From positions 82,752,471 through 82,816,470 of the forward strand of contig NC_089743.1 in the NCBI RefSeq assembly GCF_040412425.1: a stretch of DNA of 64,000 nucleotides. The letters run 5' to 3'. The notes under the pieces were generated by a model. It ran no database searches. It worked only from the letters and a program-made list of their open reading frames with translations, and was not told the origin of the DNA. A program made the translations under genes and the position numbers. The first letter of the stretch is position 1. Each line of letters opens with the position of its first letter. Below, piece by piece: positions 60,351 to 64,000 of this stretch. Source of the stretch: Macrobrachium rosenbergii (Eukaryota; Arthropoda; Malacostraca; Decapoda; Palaemonidae).

Positions 60351-60577
60351 TTAATAATAATATTATTTTATTATTATTATTATTGTTTTTACAACAACAC
60401 TAATTTAATAAACAATCAATAAACATCATGTCATTACAGTAAAAGAAAATTCACATCTGCAAACAGCAATCAGAAGAAATGCTTTCAAACTTTTCAACAA
60501 TAAATGAAAGATAACCTATTCAAGCCCAACATGTCGTCAGAACTTCTTTCCTTCAACTTTTTATTTCTTTCTGCTTT
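59885..60577. other. AT-rich sequence with inverted trinucleotide microsatellite
   Basis: (AAT)n at 60315-60350 is followed within 30 bp by (ATT)n at 60363-60385, so the two could fold on each other. Nothing else seen. Confidence 0.6.
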
Positions 60578-60766
60578 CCTCATATCGTCAGCAGCCATTC
60601 ATTCCTGTGTCAGGGTTGACGTTAATCCCACCAACTCCATAAGCAAGATCCCTTCCAGGTAGGCCTACTCTGGTAAGCAAGACTGACTCTCTCCATTTGC
60701 ATATTTCATTTGAAATTCGGTTGCGTAGCCTACTGACTTTTCTCCGCATTCATTCACCCAAAAGAC

Positions 60767-60802
60767 AAAAATCATTAAAAACAGTGAGTCAAAATGTTCA
60801 CG
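60767..60802. repeat. Direct repeat flanking hairpin-repeat copy 3 (left)
   Basis: The text 'aatcattaaaaac' followed by 'tcaaaatgttcacg' recurs at 61105-61138 with few differences. This could be a long target duplication or a pre-existing duplication. Confidence 0.6.
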
Positions 60803-61107
60803 GCCCATGAAACTCTCAGCCGCGGCCCATGAAACTTTCAGCCACGGCCCGGTGGTGGTCAGTGTTGTTGGCACCTACAGCGGTACCAGACGCACGATCA
60901 TGGCTAACTTTAACCTTAAATAAAATAAAAACTAATGAGGCTAGAAAGTTGCAATTTGGTATGTTTGATGATTGGAGGGTAGATCATCAACATAACAATT
61001 TGCAGCCCTCTAGCCTCAGTAGTTTTTAAGATCTGAGGGCGGACAGAAAAAGTCCGGACGGACAGACAAATAGCCATCTAAATAGTTCTCTTTTACAGAA
61101 AGCTAAA
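60802..61107 (-). repeat. Hairpin-rich dispersed repeat, copy 3
   Basis: Reverse orientation of copies 1 and 2. It has 'gcggacagaaaaagtccgg' and 'acggacagacaaatagcc' at the right and the 'cacggcccggtggtgg' block at the left. The central hairpin pairs 60927-60962 with 60992-61027. The terminal 'gcgccgaag' stem is missing, so this copy is truncated at that end. Confidence 0.78.
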
Positions 61108-61502
61108 ATCATTAAAAACGTTCAATCAAAAGTTCACGAAATTAAAACGCGTCTATATGAGAAAACAGTAAGGAGAGGCGTAGTAATGCCTCTTCTTACC
61201 TAGGAACACACTTTCTGTCTCCGCATTTCACTAACATTACTGGTCTTCAAAATATGCAATCCGTTCCATACAGCAGAAAAGTCATAACTGATGCCTGGAG
61301 CATTTTGTTATTGGTTTTAACTTTTGCTTTTGTATGAACTAATGCGGAGAAAAGCCAATACGCAATTAAATTAGCAAATGGAGAGAACCAGTCCCGTCTA
61401 CCAGAGTATCTGAAATGCGAGAGAAAGAGAACGAAATGCAAGAGTTGTTGGGATTAACGTAAACCCTGACACAGGAATATATGGCTGCTGACGATATGAG
61501 GA

Positions 61503-62935
61503 GGGCACTCAAAATGAAAAATTGAATGAAAGGTTAATGACTGAAAATCTATATTCTATATGTCTAACTAAGAAAAGGCACCTAAGGGAAGGGTGAGGGG
61601 ATTTACTGTCTATTTCTGCAACAGGAGGGATGATATAAGAATCTCCAAGAAATAGAGAAGTTCATGGTTGTAGAATATAGTGCATACGTACTATCATAAA
61701 GATCGTAATAAAAATGACATAAAGTCTGGTATGTAAAGAGCCCCGTGGGTTTAAAAAAAGAACACAAAGGTGTTTACTATGAAACAGCTGTGCGAAAAAC
61801 TTTGAATTAATCTGAGAAGGTACGCAGAGTAAAACGAAACATATATAATGTAGAGACCGATGAAAAAGTATGGCCATTCATTAGTGGTGGGTACTGACCA
61901 GGCCCAATGATGTTCAACCAATTTCCAAGAACTAACAAACACAACATTGCTCAACTTCACTTATCGGAAGACCAACGGCGTAACGAGCATATTACTGATG
62001 CTCTGACAAGACTGGCAGTTTCTGACAGAAGTTGCTATAATGCATTTTTTATGCCTGCATGAGTAAATCAGCACTCAAGACAAAGTTCTACTGCTGAAGT
62101 TGTCACTAACTGTCTACATGGATGATGTAACAAGAGAAGATGGGAAAAAAGTCATTGTAAGCTTAACAGCATAGCAAGAAGAACACATCGTGATCAAAAT
62201 ATATGAATAAATGATGATTGGTGATAATGAATAAAAGCTAGTCTAAGTACATTTTTATATAAAGAGAAAGTTAAAAAACAAATCTTAGCTCGAACAAAGC
62301 CAAGTTAGATTATAAAAACCGGGAAGATGGAGCTATAAATGTTGAATGGTGGAAGAACCGTGGTCGCTGACTTACGTACGTTTAGAACTACAGTAGATCT
62401 TTACAGACAACGGTAATAAAGTTGTTAAAAAAAGTAAGCAATGGTAAGAAATCATCTGCTGTGCAGAAGTGGTGAAATAAGAGAAGTGCCTGAGGAGGCA
62501 AAATTTTATAAAAGATGGAACTATTAGGCTGACTCTGCTTAATAAAAGTGAGGCGCGGTTGATGAATGCGAGCGAGAGAAAAACGAAAGAAAAAATGTCT
62601 GTTCTGTATATGATGACAAAATAAGGATTTGAGTGTAATAAATGGTCTGGTATAACAAAGACAATGGCAGACGATATTCTGGCGAAAGGGTTTTATCACT
62701 AGAAAGTAACTGAAAAGATAAACGGAGGCAAAAGCGGTCGGGGAAAAGTTTCTTAAGTTGAGTAAATGGAAGCGAGAAAGCGACACTCAAAATGTATAAA
62801 TGCGTCGTTGGTGAGCCATGTTTTAACCGACTGTGACGCACCCAAAATTCTCTCCATGAAGGATTCATTCATAATCAGAAAGGTTGAATGTAGCTCTGTT
62901 GTTTTCTCTGATACCACTAATAAAGTATATACATA
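61503..62935. other. AT-rich sequence, no supported gene
   Basis: The 132- and 109-codon minus frames (62388-62786 and 62539-62868) are Phe/Leu/Ser-rich without recognisable domains. No SINE or array was seen. Confidence 0.35.
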
Positions 62936-62936
62936 T

Positions 62937-62940
<4 letters not shown>

Positions 62941-63017
<77 letters not shown>

Positions 63018-63050
63018 TACATATATATATATACACATATACAGGTAACT
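62941..63050. repeat. (TA)n microsatellite with ATAC tail
   Basis: About 35 TA units, then ATACATATATAC text. Confidence 0.93.
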
Positions 63051-63100
63051 GTAAATATTTTCTGTCAAAACAGAATTCCATCAATGTATGTATATATATG

Positions 63101-63284
63101 TCAAAATAAAGAGCCCATAGAAACAAATAAAATGTGGAAAATAAAAGCTATATTTCAGAGACCAAATTGTCTCTCTCCTCAGGCAAATAGTGAATTTGCC
63201 TGACCAGAGTGATAAGTTGGTCTCTTGAAATATAGCCGTTATTTTCCACATTTTCACTGTATCCATGAGGCCCTTTATTTGGCC
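63101..63284. repeat. Foldback of a PLE-like 3' terminus between TA tracts
   Basis: The left arm (63101-63188) and right arm (63194-63284) are inverted around a 5-nt loop. Shared text is 'aggcaaat' / 'atttgcct', 'gagaccaa' / 'ttggtctc', 'ctatatttc' / 'gaaatatag', and 'aatgtggaaaataa' / 'ttattttccacatt'. The arm reads as a hairpin, then 'tctctgaaatatag', then an AT-rich tail, like the 3' ends of Penelope-like elements. No coding part is present. Frames across it are shadows. Confidence 0.8.
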
Positions 63285-63299
63285 TACATACATATCTAT

Positions 63300-63510
<211 letters not shown>

Positions 63511-64000
63511 CATGTGCACGTTTGGGCTTGCCTGATACATTTGTTATCAACGTACCTGACAACATCAGACATATATCTTGCTTTAATCTCATCTGTTATC
63601 TAATCCCCCTCCCGAATAATGTACATAAAATGTTACACACTACATTCCCAAAAAGAAAATGACATTCATTTCTACATTTTATGAAGACTTATAAAGCTGT
63701 CTTCAGAGACTTTTTGTAAAATAATGAATAAAAATTTTGTACGGGATCACAGTCTCTGGATATTCGTCTCTCTGTCCTGGACATTACAGTGATCTGGTTT
63801 AATATGACCTCTTATATTCTGAAGCTCTGTCTTATCCTGTTTAATGGTAACAGAACTTAGTTATTTACACGGCGTATGATATGGCTCTGCCGGATATTTT
63901 CAGAGCTATCCGTTAACAACAATCATGGTTTCCACTTAATGTGCATTTGGGCAGCTATAAATTATTTGAGTGATATCTATTCATTCTTGGGGTGGGGGTA
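63511..64000. other. AT-rich sequence, nothing recognised
   Basis: No gene or repeat family identified. A small inverted pair ('gatcacagtctctgg' near 63745 and 'acagtgatctgg' near 63785) was noted. Confidence 0.35.

Larger units (their letters stand above)
60578..61502. repeat. Inverted repeat (about 190-bp arms) enclosing hairpin-repeat copy 3
   Basis: The left arm (60578-60771) and right arm (61313-61502) are reverse complements: 'catatcgtcagcagccat', 'cctgtgtcagggtt' and 'cttttctccgcatt' in the left arm all recur inverted in the right. The arms diverge near 60640-60690. The ~540-bp interior holds hairpin-repeat copy 3 plus short unique sequence. Class unknown. Confidence 0.8.

Overview
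The window looks like intronic and intergenic DNA from a repeat-rich arthropod, most likely a decapod crustacean (shrimp, crayfish or crab). The reasons are: about thirty long (TA)n, (GA)n and (CA)n tracts; several tRNA-derived SINE families of a kind I associate with decapods; Penelope-like elements (PLEs) abutting TA tracts; an RTE-type LINE; and very low density of credible coding sequence. The organism call is inference. No rRNA, intact tRNA gene, CRISPR array, operon or bacterial-type gene was seen. The long Ile/Tyr ORFs are translations of (TA)n.

The one convincing host-gene segment is at the right, on the minus strand: a GC-rich, CpG-rich promoter-like stretch (about 59230-59560, with GC boxes, CCAAT boxes and a CRE-like site), then a first coding exon (ATG at 58973, splice donor at 58842/58841) encoding a short Met/His/Pro-rich N-terminus like that of a developmental regulator. 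A four-tract G-quadruplex motif lies 4 nt upstream of the ATG. The rest of the gene must lie at lower coordinates, so much of the window may be its first intron.

Layout. 1-4250: SINE fragment, 53-bp minisatellite, (AAT)n. 4251-4645: first copy of a hairpin-rich dispersed repeat (others at 53431-53730 and 60802-61107). 5440-6890: decayed coding fragments resembling STPR 23-residue repeats, separated by a large foldback between two (TA)n tracts. 8680-9310: SINE and a second foldback. 9552-13698: a PLE with inverted 3' ends, RT and GIY-YIG remnants, split by an internally deleted RTE LINE with a 13-bp target-site duplication. 14870-17950: 3-kb satellite of 32-bp monomers, partly amplified as 64-bp dimers. 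22432-23879: 24-bp minisatellite open in four frames. 25860-30690: SINE, a 23/31-bp and a ~38-bp minisatellite, the latter with a 232-bp higher-order duplication. 32185-32745: a SINE nested in a SINE. 34630-34920: GC-rich unique sequence with homeodomain-type sites. 35318-36117: 3' fragment of a second PLE. 40167-51000: SINEs, 31-bp minisatellite, compound microsatellites, a repeat with G-quadruplex motifs, and a SINE cluster. 51540-52290: dead LINE. 55121-55398 and 63101-63284: more TA-associated foldbacks. 60578-61502: inverted repeat enclosing the third hairpin-repeat copy.

No set of genes here works together as a pathway. The history is one of layered retroelement insertion into simple repeats beside, or inside, a long-intron gene. 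No clearly new biological system was identified. The best leads are the recurring link between PLE or foldback ends and (TA)n, the hairpin-rich repeat family, and the G-quadruplex beside the start codon.
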